DNA from: Candidatus Omnitrophota bacterium
Lineage (GTDB): Bacteria > Omnitrophota > Koll11 > Gygaellales > JAQTUY01
Length of the DNA: 7,881 nucleotides
Assembly: GCA_028707105.1 (NCBI GenBank)
Contig: JAQTUY010000076.1
Coordinates: 1 to 7,881, forward strand
Direction of reading: 5' to 3'
Below the pieces are notes generated by a model, which saw nothing but the letters and a program-made list of their open reading frames with translations, was not told the DNA's origin and did no database searches. How positions within the stretch are numbered: position 1 is the stretch's first letter; each line of letters opens with the position of its first letter. Made by a program: the position numbers and the translations under genes. This document shows positions 1-6,040 of the stretch, one piece after another.

Positions 1-268
1 AATTAATGAATAACCCGATATCTTCCTTGACTTTCAGCCTTTTGATGCCGTAATACAAAAACTGCGGGATAGCGACTATTTTTATAATGAACAGTAACCC
101 GGCGATAATATAAAGGTCTGCCCTGCCCTCTTCAAGGGCCATGCTCAAAGTGGCCAGGAACAGGAAAAAGGATTGGTACCTGAAACTGCGGATCAAAGCC
201 GGCATCCTCTTGGCAATAACCATCAGGTAAGTCGAGACTAAAACACCGAATAAAATGATCGACTGCAT
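1..268 (-). CDS. hyfE: Hydrogenase-4 component E-like membrane subunit (partial)
   Basis: Membrane subunit related to HyfE, which corresponds to NuoK of complex I. In group 4 hydrogenase and formate hydrogenlyase-type complexes it sits in the membrane arm between the hydrogenase-anchoring subunit and the ion-pumping subunits. I translated this gene by hand. It starts MQSIILFGVLVSTYLMV, has a second hydrophobic stretch at about residues 32-45 and a third at about 52-70, then the motif IKIVAIPQFLYYGIKRLKVKED, which resembles the HyfE pattern of a Pro-containing helix followed by a basic R-L-x-V turn. The window edge cuts it after 89 residues; E. coli HyfE is about 216. The ATG is 1 bp past the stop of the HyfC-like gene, and a GGAG (complement of 275-278) lies 6 bases before it, inside the end of that gene. 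Translation is therefore very probably coupled. The family call rests on this short piece plus context. Confidence 0.75.
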   Translation of the reverse strand, partial: MQSIILFGVLVSTYLMVIAKRMPALIRSFRYQSFFLFLATLSMALEEGRADLYIIAGLLFIIKIVAIPQFLYYGIKRLKVKEDIGLFIN

Positions 269-269
269 C

Positions 270-1145
270 TTAAACTCCTATGGCCGCGCACACCGCGGCC
301 ACCAGCGCTAAAACAAAAGCAAAACCTAAGAAATCCGCCACCCGGAAAAGGCGCATCTTGGCAACGCAGACCTCTACCGGCGCCATGATCAAAGCGATGA
401 CAATAGCTCCCGCTAAAGGCGCGACTCCCGGAAAAATAACCCGTGAAAGAAGGAAAAACCAGGCCATCTGTTTAATATATGAAGCCAGCTCGATCAAAGC
501 CAGGGACTTGCCGGAATATTCCAGGACCATCGCCTCGTGGACCATGGTCAGCTCAAGATGAGTCTCCTGGTTGTCAACCGGGATACGCGAGGTTTCCGCG
601 ATGATGACCATGAACATAGCGATAGAGGCGACGATAGAAGAAACAGGCACGCCATGAGTCCCGCTAAGATAGGCGGCGTTGGAAGAACCGAATTGCAGGG
701 ATACCGCGAAGATCACCAGGCATATCGCCGGCTCTGCCAGGCTGGAGATAAACATCTCCCTGGATGAACCCATACCGCCGAAAGAACTGCCTGTATCCAG
801 CGCCGCAAGAGCCATAAAGAAACGGCCCAGGGCCAGGATAAATATCAGGACCAATAAGTCCCCCATAAAATTCATCCGGTCAGGCGGCATAAATCCCCCG
901 ACTAAAGCGGCTGCTGCCAAGGAAGAAGCAAACACCACAAAAGGAGCTGCCTTGAATATCCAGGATGCGGTCTCAGAGACGACCTCCCCTTTGCCGAACA
1001 ACTTGGCTAAGTTATAATAAGGCTGGATAATACTCTGCCCTTTCCGCATCCTCAGGTTATTTTTTATCACCGTGATCAACCCGCTTAAAAACGGGGAGAT
1101 GGCGATAAACAGGGCTAATTGTAAAGCGCCGGCCAATATTTTCAT
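270..1145 (-). CDS. hyfC: Hydrogenase-4/formate hydrogenlyase membrane subunit, NuoH-like
   Basis: HyfC/HycD-type subunit, homologous to NuoH (complex I subunit 1). In the family it anchors the soluble hydrogenase module to the membrane and lies at the interface where redox energy reaches the ion channels. The 291 residues match the family's length of about 300-320. Visible family motifs: SPFLSGLI then RKGQSIIQPYYNLAKLF (residues 17-50), SWIFKAAPF (61-69), LDTGSSFGGMGSSRE (116-130), and the acidic loop AETSRIPVDNQETHLELTMVHEAM (173-196), rich in conserved Glu residues. About eight hydrophobic segments are visible. It starts at ATG 1145, 4 bp after the hyfB-like stop. No close Shine-Dalgarno is seen (GGGAAG is 12 bases or more away), so reinitiation from the upstream gene is likely. 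It stops 1 bp before hyfE. Confidence is high for the family. Which complex it belongs to (hydrogenase, formate hydrogenlyase or another complex I relative) cannot be told from this gene alone. Confidence 0.93.
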   Translation of the reverse strand: MKILAGALQLALFIAISPFLSGLITVIKNNLRMRKGQSIIQPYYNLAKLFGKGEVVSETASWIFKAAPFVVFASSLAAAALVGGFMPPDRMNFMGDLLVLIFILALGRFFMALAALDTGSSFGGMGSSREMFISSLAEPAICLVIFAVSLQFGSSNAAYLSGTHGVPVSSIVASIAMFMVIIAETSRIPVDNQETHLELTMVHEAMVLEYSGKSLALIELASYIKQMAWFFLLSRVIFPGVAPLAGAIVIALIMAPVEVCVAKMRLFRVADFLGFAFVLALVAAVCAAIGV

Positions 1146-1149
1146 TTTT

Positions 1150-2985
1150 TTAAAATCTTCCCATGAATATTATCAATAACAAAAGAGTGGTAAAAATATA
1201 TGAAATATACAAATGGATGCTTCCCGGCTGGATCCTCCTCATGAATTTAGCGGTCTTGAAGACCCGCGTAATAACCGGGTCGTAAATATATTTCTTAAAA
1301 ACCTTGGTAGTATGCGTCTCATAGGTAAAAGATTTGACGTGATAAAAAGACTCCCTGACCTTCTGGGTCTTGCGGTAAGGCAAAAGGAAGAAACTGAACG
1401 CTATCCTGAAAGGTTTGGAAAAGGCTGTCGCGGTATATTCATTGCGGGAGCTCAAGACATAATAGCCGCAGTCCCAGGTCCTGTAACTTACCGCTTTGCC
1501 CCGGCCAAAGAATTTATACGCCCCAAAACCTATGCTGCCCGTAAGCGCAAGGACCAATGCCAACAGGGGCGTGGAAAGATAAATACCCTTTCCTGTCTGC
1601 GGGCTCAAGGTAAAATTATTTACGGCAAAACTCATCGCGCCGGTATCGATACCTGTTGCGCAGCCCGCTGCTTTTGAGAGCAACTTCACGATCAATACCG
1701 CACCCAATCCAAAGACGACAGTCAGGACCGCCAAAAAGAGCATCCCCGCCTTCATCGATAATGAGACTTCCCGGGCTTGCAGGCTATAACGGCTTCGGGG
1801 TTGGGCTAAAAAGGTGATCCCAAAAGCCTTAACGAAACAAGCCGCTGCCAGGCCTCCGGTTAAAGCCAGCATTGCCGCGCACAACCCCAGGAATAGCCTG
1901 CTTCCCCCGCTTACGTTAAGCGCCCCCAGGAAGAATGCCTGGAGAGTAAGCCATTCGCTGACAAAGCCGTTAAGAGGCGGAAGCGCGGAGATGGCCATCG
2001 CCCCGATCAGAAAATAGGCCGCGGTGTAAGGCATGTTTTTTATCAGCCCCCCTAACTTTTCAATATCGCGCGTGCCGGTCGCTTTATAAACGCTGCCGGC
2101 GCATAAAAAAAGCAGGCCTTTAAATATAGCGTGATTTATTAAATGGTAAAGCCCGGCTATCAATGAGAACACCGCCAGATACGGCAGGTCCAGGCTTAAA
2201 AAATACATCGCCAGGCCCACGCCAAGCAGGATGATACCTATATTTTCCACGCTGTGGTAAGCGAGCAGCCTCTTTAGATCATGCTCCATCAGGGCGTAAA
2301 TAACCCCCACCAGGCAGGAAATAACAGCCAGGAGCAGGATCAAGACTCCCCACCAGGGGGAACTTACGCCTAAAAGGAATATCACAAACCGGATTATCCC
2401 GTAAATAGCCGTTTTGATCATTACCCCGGACATAATACTTGAGATGTGGCTGGGAGCCTGCGGATGGGCATAGGGCAGCCAGATATGCAGAGGCACTATC
2501 CCTGCCTTGGTGCCGAAGCCGATAAGCAGAAAAGAAAACACGATATTCCTGGCCTGGGCCGGCATCGCCTGGCAGGCATTTTTTACCGCGAAGAAATCAA
2601 AGGAACCCGCGTATTTATACATTATCAGGAACGCGGCGGTCAGGAAAGCTGTGCCTATATGGGTCATCACGATATAAATGGTCCCCGCGCTGACCGACTT
2701 CTCATGCTCGCTGTCAAAGACGACCAGGAAATACGAGACCAGGGACATAAGTTCCCAGCAAACAAGGAAGATAAAAAGGTTGCGGACCGAGACCACTAAT
2801 ATCATAGATACCAGGAAAAGGACGAGCAGACCCCACGCCAGGAGCGTCTTGCGCAACGAGGCCTCCGTCTTTAAATAACCGATAGAATAGACCGCTGACG
2901 GCAAAGAGACTACCGCTATCACGCACAAAAAGAACAGCGTCAGCGGATCGAAGATAAAAAAAGACCCCATATTTAATTTATCCAT
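1150..2985 (-). CDS. hyfB: Hydrogenase-4 component B-like ion-pumping subunit, short N-terminus
   Basis: Member of the NuoL/NuoM/MrpD antiporter-like family, closest in pattern to HyfB/HycC. Such subunits carry protons or sodium across the membrane in group 4 hydrogenase complexes. Key channel residues are present: Glu78 in CWELMSLVSYF, Lys160 in GFGTKAGIVPLHIWLP, Lys238 in the signature MEHDLKRLLAYHSVENIGIILLG (233-255), the LYHLINHAIFKGLLFL helix, SALPPLNGFVSEW, and Lys in CFVKAFGITFLA. The C-terminal extension (YDPVITRVFKTA to the last helix) matches HyfB rather than NuoM. The first recognisable family block, DPLTLFFL, is at residue 13. In E. coli HyfB (672 aa) the equivalent is near residue 78, so about 60 residues are missing here. 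An in-frame TGA (complement of 3004-3006) prevents any longer reading. No Shine-Dalgarno precedes ATG 2985 or the second ATG at 2970. Downstream, hyfC follows after 4 bp. Confidence 0.9.
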   Translation of the reverse strand: MDKLNMGSFFIFDPLTLFFLCVIAVVSLPSAVYSIGYLKTEASLRKTLLAWGLLVLFLVSMILVVSVRNLFIFLVCWELMSLVSYFLVVFDSEHEKSVSAGTIYIVMTHIGTAFLTAAFLIMYKYAGSFDFFAVKNACQAMPAQARNIVFSFLLIGFGTKAGIVPLHIWLPYAHPQAPSHISSIMSGVMIKTAIYGIIRFVIFLLGVSSPWWGVLILLLAVISCLVGVIYALMEHDLKRLLAYHSVENIGIILLGVGLAMYFLSLDLPYLAVFSLIAGLYHLINHAIFKGLLFLCAGSVYKATGTRDIEKLGGLIKNMPYTAAYFLIGAMAISALPPLNGFVSEWLTLQAFFLGALNVSGGSRLFLGLCAAMLALTGGLAAACFVKAFGITFLAQPRSRYSLQAREVSLSMKAGMLFLAVLTVVFGLGAVLIVKLLSKAAGCATGIDTGAMSFAVNNFTLSPQTGKGIYLSTPLLALVLALTGSIGFGAYKFFGRGKAVSYRTWDCGYYVLSSRNEYTATAFSKPFRIAFSFFLLPYRKTQKVRESFYHVKSFTYETHTTKVFKKYIYDPVITRVFKTAKFMRRIQPGSIHLYISYIFTTLLLLIIFMGRF

Positions 2986-3058
2986 TTTGATCTGGTAAGG
3001 ATATCAGGATAGTACTGGTAGGATACTGAATTGCGGATACCGGTATTTCCTTTTTATA
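2986..3058. promoter_or_regulatory. Gap upstream of hyfB with GGATA repeats and a palindrome
   Basis: This 73-bp gap lies between the small calcium-loop protein and the hyfB-like gene, both on the minus strand. Read on the plus strand it holds GGATA at 2999, 3007, 3021 and 3035 (spacings 8, 14, 14). The last copy runs into the perfect 10-bp palindrome ATACCGGTAT (3037-3046). I see no clear intrinsic terminator for the upstream gene, no convincing -35/-10 pair for hyfB and no ribosome binding site. It could be an operator region or simply chance repetition. Read-through from the upstream promoter into hyfBCE is possible. Confidence 0.3.
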
Positions 3059-3460
3059 TTAAAAGTCAACTTCCATGCGCGACCAGCCGGCCTCATCCCT
3101 GGCCAAAACGCGGCTATACGAAGGGTGGGTCGTGTTGATGTAATCATTGAACGCGGCCGCGTCGGTAAAAGTCTTATCCATTGTCCCGTCGTTATCCGTA
3201 TCCACCTGCGCCGACTGGAATTTCCCGTCCTGGGCATGCACGACTATATCAGGCGTGCCGTCATTTTTAGTATCTGCTTCCGCCTTGGTTATATATTTGC
3301 CGTCATTATGCAAAACCACGTCCGTTGTCCCGTTATTATCCACATCTACCTTCTCGACTGCCAGGGCATCAGAGCCTTGTTCGCCCTGAGAATAAACCGG
3401 ATAAACAGCCACACAGGAAAATAAAAACATGATAACTGAAATTAAACTTAACTTTCTCAT
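3059..3460 (-). CDS. Small secreted protein with three calcium-loop repeats
   Basis: A 133-residue protein of unknown role, predicted to be exported. Residues 1-24 look like a Sec signal peptide: MRKL, then a hydrophobic core, then VYS before Gln25. Cys16 sits in LFSC, a poor lipobox, so a lipoprotein is less likely. The mature part holds three loops with the D-x-D-x-[ND]-G-x-x-D pattern of EF-hand or thrombospondin type 3 calcium loops: DVDNNGTTD (39-47), DTKNDGTPD (63-71, first loop Asp pair altered to D-T-K) and DTDNDGTMD (87-95). They are spaced exactly 24 residues apart. Between loops lie short beta-like stretches (VVLHNDGKYI, IVVHAQDGKF). Calcium binding is inferred from the motif. The start is set by a strong Shine-Dalgarno, AAGGAGGG (complement of 3465-3472), and a near-consensus promoter lies just upstream, so high expression is expected. 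Neighbours do not reveal its job; an envelope or surface role is a guess. Confidence 0.8.
   Translation of the reverse strand: MRKLSLISVIMFLFSCVAVYPVYSQGEQGSDALAVEKVDVDNNGTTDVVLHNDGKYITKAEADTKNDGTPDIVVHAQDGKFQSAQVDTDNDGTMDKTFTDAAAFNDYINTTHPSYSRVLARDEAGWSRMEVDF
3161..3349 (-). repeat. In-frame 72-bp calcium-loop repeats (2.6 copies)
   Basis: Within the small secreted protein, the unit from residue 38 to 61 (complement of 3278-3349) recurs at 62-85 (complement of 3206-3277) and partly at 86-100 (complement of 3161-3205). The period is exactly 24 residues, or 72 bp. Each copy opens with an Asp-rich loop ending G-T-x-D; the first two then carry V-V-x-H and D-G-K. Third positions differ between copies, so the duplication is old or under protein-level selection. 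Confidence 0.8.
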
Positions 3461-3490
3461 TAAACCCTCCTTAATTAATCTATAGGGTCA

Positions 3491-3519
3491 ATTATATGCT
3501 CAATGCTACCTAATATCAA
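3491..3519 (-). promoter_or_regulatory. Sigma70-type promoter of the calcium-loop protein gene
   Basis: On the minus strand, TTGATA (complement of 3514-3519, five of six matches to TTGACA) and a perfect TATAAT (complement of 3491-3496) are separated by 17 bp. The expected transcript start is near 3484, giving a leader of about 24 bases that holds the strong Shine-Dalgarno. It lies in the 66-bp gap after msrBA, so the calcium-loop gene can be transcribed independently of msrBA. I see no hairpin plus T-run between the two genes. Confidence 0.72.
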
Positions 3520-3526
3520 TGTTTTT

Positions 3527-4543
3527 TTAATTCTTGGGCATATGACAAGAGGGGCTGATACCCTTCTTCTCGAAATAGCGCTGGTGGTACTCTTCCGCCT
3601 TATAAAAATCACCTGCCGGCGCGATCTGAGTGACTATCGGTTTCTTGAATTTACCCGAGGCTTCAAGCTTTTCCTTAGTTGAACGCGCGGCCCGCTCCTG
3701 CTCGGGAGTATAATAAAATATCACCGACCTGTACTGGCTGCCCATGTCCGGGCCCTGTTTATTCAGCGTAGTCGGATCGTGAATTCTCCAAAATATATCA
3801 AGCAATTCCTCGTACGAGATTATGTTGGGATCAAACTCTATTTGCACCGTTTCCGCGTGCCCGGTCTTATCAGTACAGACATCTTCATAAGTGGGATCCT
3901 TAAAAGTCCCTCCCATGTAGCCGACACTGGTGTTAACTACTCCCTTGGCCTGTCTGAATGCTGACTCTACCCCCCAGAAACATCCGGCTCCGAAAGCTGC
4001 CTTTTGTAACTGTTCCTGTTTAACGAACTTAAGCGCCACTGAATTGATGCAATAACGCTTGCCCGTAGGCGCAGGGCCGTCATCAAAGACATGCCCCAGA
4101 TGCGCATCGCAACGGGCGCAGAGCACTTCCACCCGGCGCATCCCGAAGCTCTCATCGGTCAGCTCTCTCACGCTCAGAGAAGAAACCGGCTCCCAAAAAC
4201 TCGGCCAACCCGTGCTGGACTCGAATTTTGTCTCGATTTTAAAAAGGTCCGTGCCGCAGCAGACACACTGATAGACCCCTTGTTCTGTTTCCTGAGAAAC
4301 AGAACACTGTCCAGTCGACGGCTTTTCCGTGCCCTTTTGCCTGGTGACCCTGTATTGCTCGGGAGTCAGGATATTCTTCCATTGTGCGTCTGTTCTGACG
4401 ACTTTCTCTACTTCCTGGGTCTGGCCCGTAGCAGCATTAAAGATCTTCACCTTTTCCGGTTTACCGGCAAAAAGTTCCATCTGCCCTCCAAATATAAGAA
4501 TAAAAGACATTAATAAAAAGACTGTTTTCCCTGGCCTGCTCAT
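3527..4543 (-). CDS. msrBA: Exported methionine sulfoxide reductase fusion (MsrB-MsrA)
   Basis: Repairs oxidised methionine in proteins: MsrA reduces the S-sulfoxide and MsrB the R-sulfoxide. With the start at ATG 4543 it has 338 residues. A signal peptide comes first ([20 protein letters not shown], likely cut after LFA), so it should act outside the cytoplasm. The MsrB domain (about 52-175) has zinc-type CxxC pairs at 93/96 and 142/145, STGWPSF, HLGHVF and catalytic Cys165 in RYCINS. The MsrA domain (about 180-338) has catalytic Cys188 in GCFWGVE, then [31 protein letters not shown] and a late Cys333 that could resolve the disulfide. No thioredoxin-like domain is present, unlike Neisseria PilB, so an outside reductant is needed. 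A longer reading would start at TTG 4558, but AGGAG (complement of 4550-4554) fits ATG 4543 (6-base gap) or 4546 (3-base gap) better. The start overlaps the stop of the GIY-YIG gene. Confidence 0.95.
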   Translation of the reverse strand: MSRPGKTVFLLMSFILIFGGQMELFAGKPEKVKIFNAATGQTQEVEKVVRTDAQWKNILTPEQYRVTRQKGTEKPSTGQCSVSQETEQGVYQCVCCGTDLFKIETKFESSTGWPSFWEPVSSLSVRELTDESFGMRRVEVLCARCDAHLGHVFDDGPAPTGKRYCINSVALKFVKQEQLQKAAFGAGCFWGVESAFRQAKGVVNTSVGYMGGTFKDPTYEDVCTDKTGHAETVQIEFDPNIISYEELLDIFWRIHDPTTLNKQGPDMGSQYRSVIFYYTPEQERAARSTKEKLEASGKFKKPIVTQIAPAGDFYKAEEYHQRYFEKKGISPSCHMPKN

Positions 4544-4803
4544 CATGCTCTCCTGCAAGGCTTCTTACTTATCAACTCCAGCTTCCGCAGGCGCGGGTAA
4601 CTTTTGATTTGGGCTTCGCGCTTTAATGCCGCCACCCTGTTTACCGCCTTTTCGGTATAGATAAGCTCAACCGGATACCTGCACCTGGTAAACTTGCACC
4701 CGTTGCCGCTGTTGTGTTGTTTAATCCTGCGTTCGATATCATTGGTAATACCTGTATACAACTTGGAATCACTGCATTGGATAATGTAGACGCGCCAGGG
4801 CAT
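4543..4803 (-). CDS. Small GIY-YIG domain protein
   Basis: An 86-residue protein of the single-domain GIY-YIG family (UPF0213/YhbQ-like), a nuclease fold also found in UvrC. The cellular role of these stand-alone members is poorly defined; DNA or RNA cleavage or repair is suggested by the fold. Visible motif residues: VYI at 5-7 and YTG at 17-19 (the GIY...YIG pair), Arg26 and His30 in ERRIKQHN, and Glu63 in KREAQIK, the expected metal ligand, so the active site looks intact. Many Lys and Arg residues near the C-terminus fit nucleic-acid binding. The ORF fills the usual family length of 80-100 residues and has no partner domain. The TGA stop overlaps the msrBA start (ATGATGA), which points to coupled translation. 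No Shine-Dalgarno precedes ATG 4803; a TATAAT box lies 10 bases upstream instead. Confidence 0.9.
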   Translation of the reverse strand: MPWRVYIIQCSDSKLYTGITNDIERRIKQHNSGNGCKFTRCRYPVELIYTEKAVNRVAALKREAQIKSYPRLRKLELISKKPCRRA

Positions 4804-4813
4804 AGTAACAATT

Positions 4814-4819
4814 ATTATA
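4814..4819 (-). promoter_or_regulatory. -10 box of the GIY-YIG/msrBA transcript (possibly leaderless)
   Basis: A perfect TATAAT on the minus strand ends 10 bases before the ATG of the GIY-YIG gene. The -35 is weak: TTAAAC at 17 bp spacing (complement of 4837-4842) matches only three of six. With initiation about 7 bases downstream, the transcript would start three or so bases before the ATG, leaving no room for a Shine-Dalgarno. None is seen in the sequence either. Confidence 0.5.
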
Positions 4820-4884
4820 CCTTAAATAACAACTAAGTTTAAGGGAATTAAACCGAAATTGTCCGGACTTTTAAACCCTGCCTC

Positions 4885-4912
4885 TTGAGATATTAATTAT
4901 AAGTAGTATAAT
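4885..4912 (+). promoter_or_regulatory. Near-consensus sigma70-type promoter of the exchanger gene
   Basis: TTGAGA (4885-4890, five of six) and TATAAT (4907-4912, six of six) are separated by 16 bp. Transcription should start near 4919, leaving a leader of about 69 bases before ATG 4988. An 8-bp palindrome, GTCCGGAC (4861-4868), lies just upstream of the -35 and could be a regulator site, though at 8 bp it may be chance. Confidence 0.68.
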
Positions 4913-4932
4913 ATTTAAACCTAGATCAAATG

Positions 4933-4985
4933 CGGTAAAATATAACCAATATAGATATTACCGGAAGAATTAACTACTGAGGTAA
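4933..4985 (+). promoter_or_regulatory. Leader of the exchanger gene with alternative pairing to its ribosome binding site
   Basis: In the predicted 5'-UTR, CGGTAA (4933-4938) and TTACCG (4958-4963) form a 6-bp inverted repeat, with TAT/ATA as a possible inner extension past a bulge. A further GGTAA (4981-4985) overlaps the Shine-Dalgarno TGAGGT and can also pair with TTACC (4958-4962). The two pairings exclude each other, so a switch hiding or exposing the ribosome binding site is possible. It does not match a riboswitch class I recognise. The stems are short and AT-rich, so this is tentative. Confidence 0.3.
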
Positions 4986-4987
4986 AA

Positions 4988-6013
4988 ATGCTTATAATCT
5001 GGTTTAAATTCGCTATATGCGCGGCAATAATCTTCTTTAGCGGCAAACGGGTAGCAAAATACGGGGATATTATAGCTGAAAAAACCGGCCTGGGCGGCCT
5101 CTGGATCGGCGTAGTATTAGTTGCGGTTGCCACCAGCCTTCCGGAGATGTTCACAGGCGTAGGCAGCACGGTTTTTGTAAATGCCCCCGATCTGACCGTG
5201 GGAAATTTATTCGGCGCCAACTCTTACAATCTTTTGAATATTTTTCTGCTGGATTTCTTGAACAAGGAAGGGCCTTTATTGAGTTCGGTATCCATAGGGC
5301 AGCTGTTGACGGCCGTATTAAGCCTTATCCCCCTGCTGATCGCCTCTATCGGCATATTTTTAAGCGTAAGATTACCGCAGCCCAGCCTCGCGAATATCAG
5401 CCTGTACAGCATTTTGATCCTGGCCGCGTATATTGCTTCAATAAAAATAATATTCAAATTTGAAAGAAGCCAGCAGAAGGTAATGAAAGAATTAAAGAAA
5501 GAAGAAGATATCCTGCTCAAATACGACGGTACCTCTCTAAAAAAGGCCTGGATCCTTTATGGGATTTTCGCGATCATGATCGCGGGCGCCGGTATTTGGC
5601 TTGCCTATATCGGTGACGACCTGGCCCGGGCCTTAAACTTAGGCCAGAATTTTGTGGGAAGTCTATTGCTGGGCCTTGCTACTACCCTGCCGGAAATAAC
5701 TGTATCGGTTGCCGCTCTGCGTATAGGCGCAAAAGAATTAGCCGTGGCAAATATGCTGGGCTCGAACCTTTTTAACATATCTATTATTTTCATTAACGAT
5801 ACCCTCTATAGAAGAGCCCCCATCTTTAATTCTTTATCGCAGCATCATATTTTTACCGGTTTCATTGTAGTGCTGATGACCGTGATAGTTTGCGCCGGCC
5901 TGATCTTGAAGCCAAAAAAGAAGACGAGATCAGGCTTAAGCGGTTATAGCATCGCCTTGCTCGCCGTGTTTATCTTGGGCGCCTACGTTAATTTTATCTT
6001 GGCAAACAAGTAA
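4988..6013 (+). CDS. Sodium/calcium exchanger family (CaCA) membrane protein
   Basis: A 341-residue inner membrane antiporter of the CaCA superfamily, which exchanges Ca2+ or another cation against Na+, K+ or H+. About ten hydrophobic segments are visible in two inverted halves joined by a charged stretch (157-180, KFERSQQKVMKELKKEED). Alpha repeat 1: GLGGLWIGVVLVAVATSLPE (Glu53), PDLTVGNLFGANSYN (67-81). Alpha repeat 2: GQNFVGSLLLGLATTLPE (Glu236), ELAVANMLGSNLFN (250-263). The two acidic ligand residues are kept. Repeat 1 has GANSYN in place of the usual GSNxFN, and both repeats end in Asn (81, 263), so ion preference is uncertain. The start is set by TGAGGT five bases before ATG 4988. It is the only plus-strand gene and has its own promoter. 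It converges on a cation ATPase gene, which suggests a shared theme of cation homeostasis but not co-transcription. I do not assign a gene symbol. Confidence 0.92.
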   Translation: MLIIWFKFAICAAIIFFSGKRVAKYGDIIAEKTGLGGLWIGVVLVAVATSLPEMFTGVGSTVFVNAPDLTVGNLFGANSYNLLNIFLLDFLNKEGPLLSSVSIGQLLTAVLSLIPLLIASIGIFLSVRLPQPSLANISLYSILILAAYIASIKIIFKFERSQQKVMKELKKEEDILLKYDGTSLKKAWILYGIFAIMIAGAGIWLAYIGDDLARALNLGQNFVGSLLLGLATTLPEITVSVAALRIGAKELAVANMLGSNLFNISIIFINDTLYRRAPIFNSLSQHHIFTGFIVVLMTVIVCAGLILKPKKKTRSGLSGYSIALLAVFILGAYVNFILANK

Positions 6014-6040
6014 ACGAATATAATACCTGCCTGATCGTGG

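Noticed and set aside
280..2878. Several open frames on the plus strand opposite hyfC and hyfB
   Set aside because: Their products are rich in Arg, Lys and Pro with no recognisable motif and lie antisense to clear membrane-protein genes with intact family motifs, so they are shadows.
3004..3237. Minus-strand 77-residue frame that could supply the missing HyfB N-terminus
   Set aside because: It overlaps the calcium-loop gene in another frame, is strongly basic and not hydrophobic, and ends at the TGA before hyfB, so it cannot provide membrane helices.
4544..4558. TTG at 4558 or ATG at 4546 as the msrBA start
   Set aside because: TTG 4558 lies upstream of the AGGAG that should serve this gene. 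ATG 4546 leaves only a 3-base gap after AGGAG, so ATG 4543 (6-base gap) is preferred, though 4546 cannot be excluded.
4543..4803. GIY-YIG gene as a homing endonuclease or mobile element
   Set aside because: It is a lone 86-residue domain without a DNA-binding extension, intron or inverted repeats nearby, and it is embedded in an operon.
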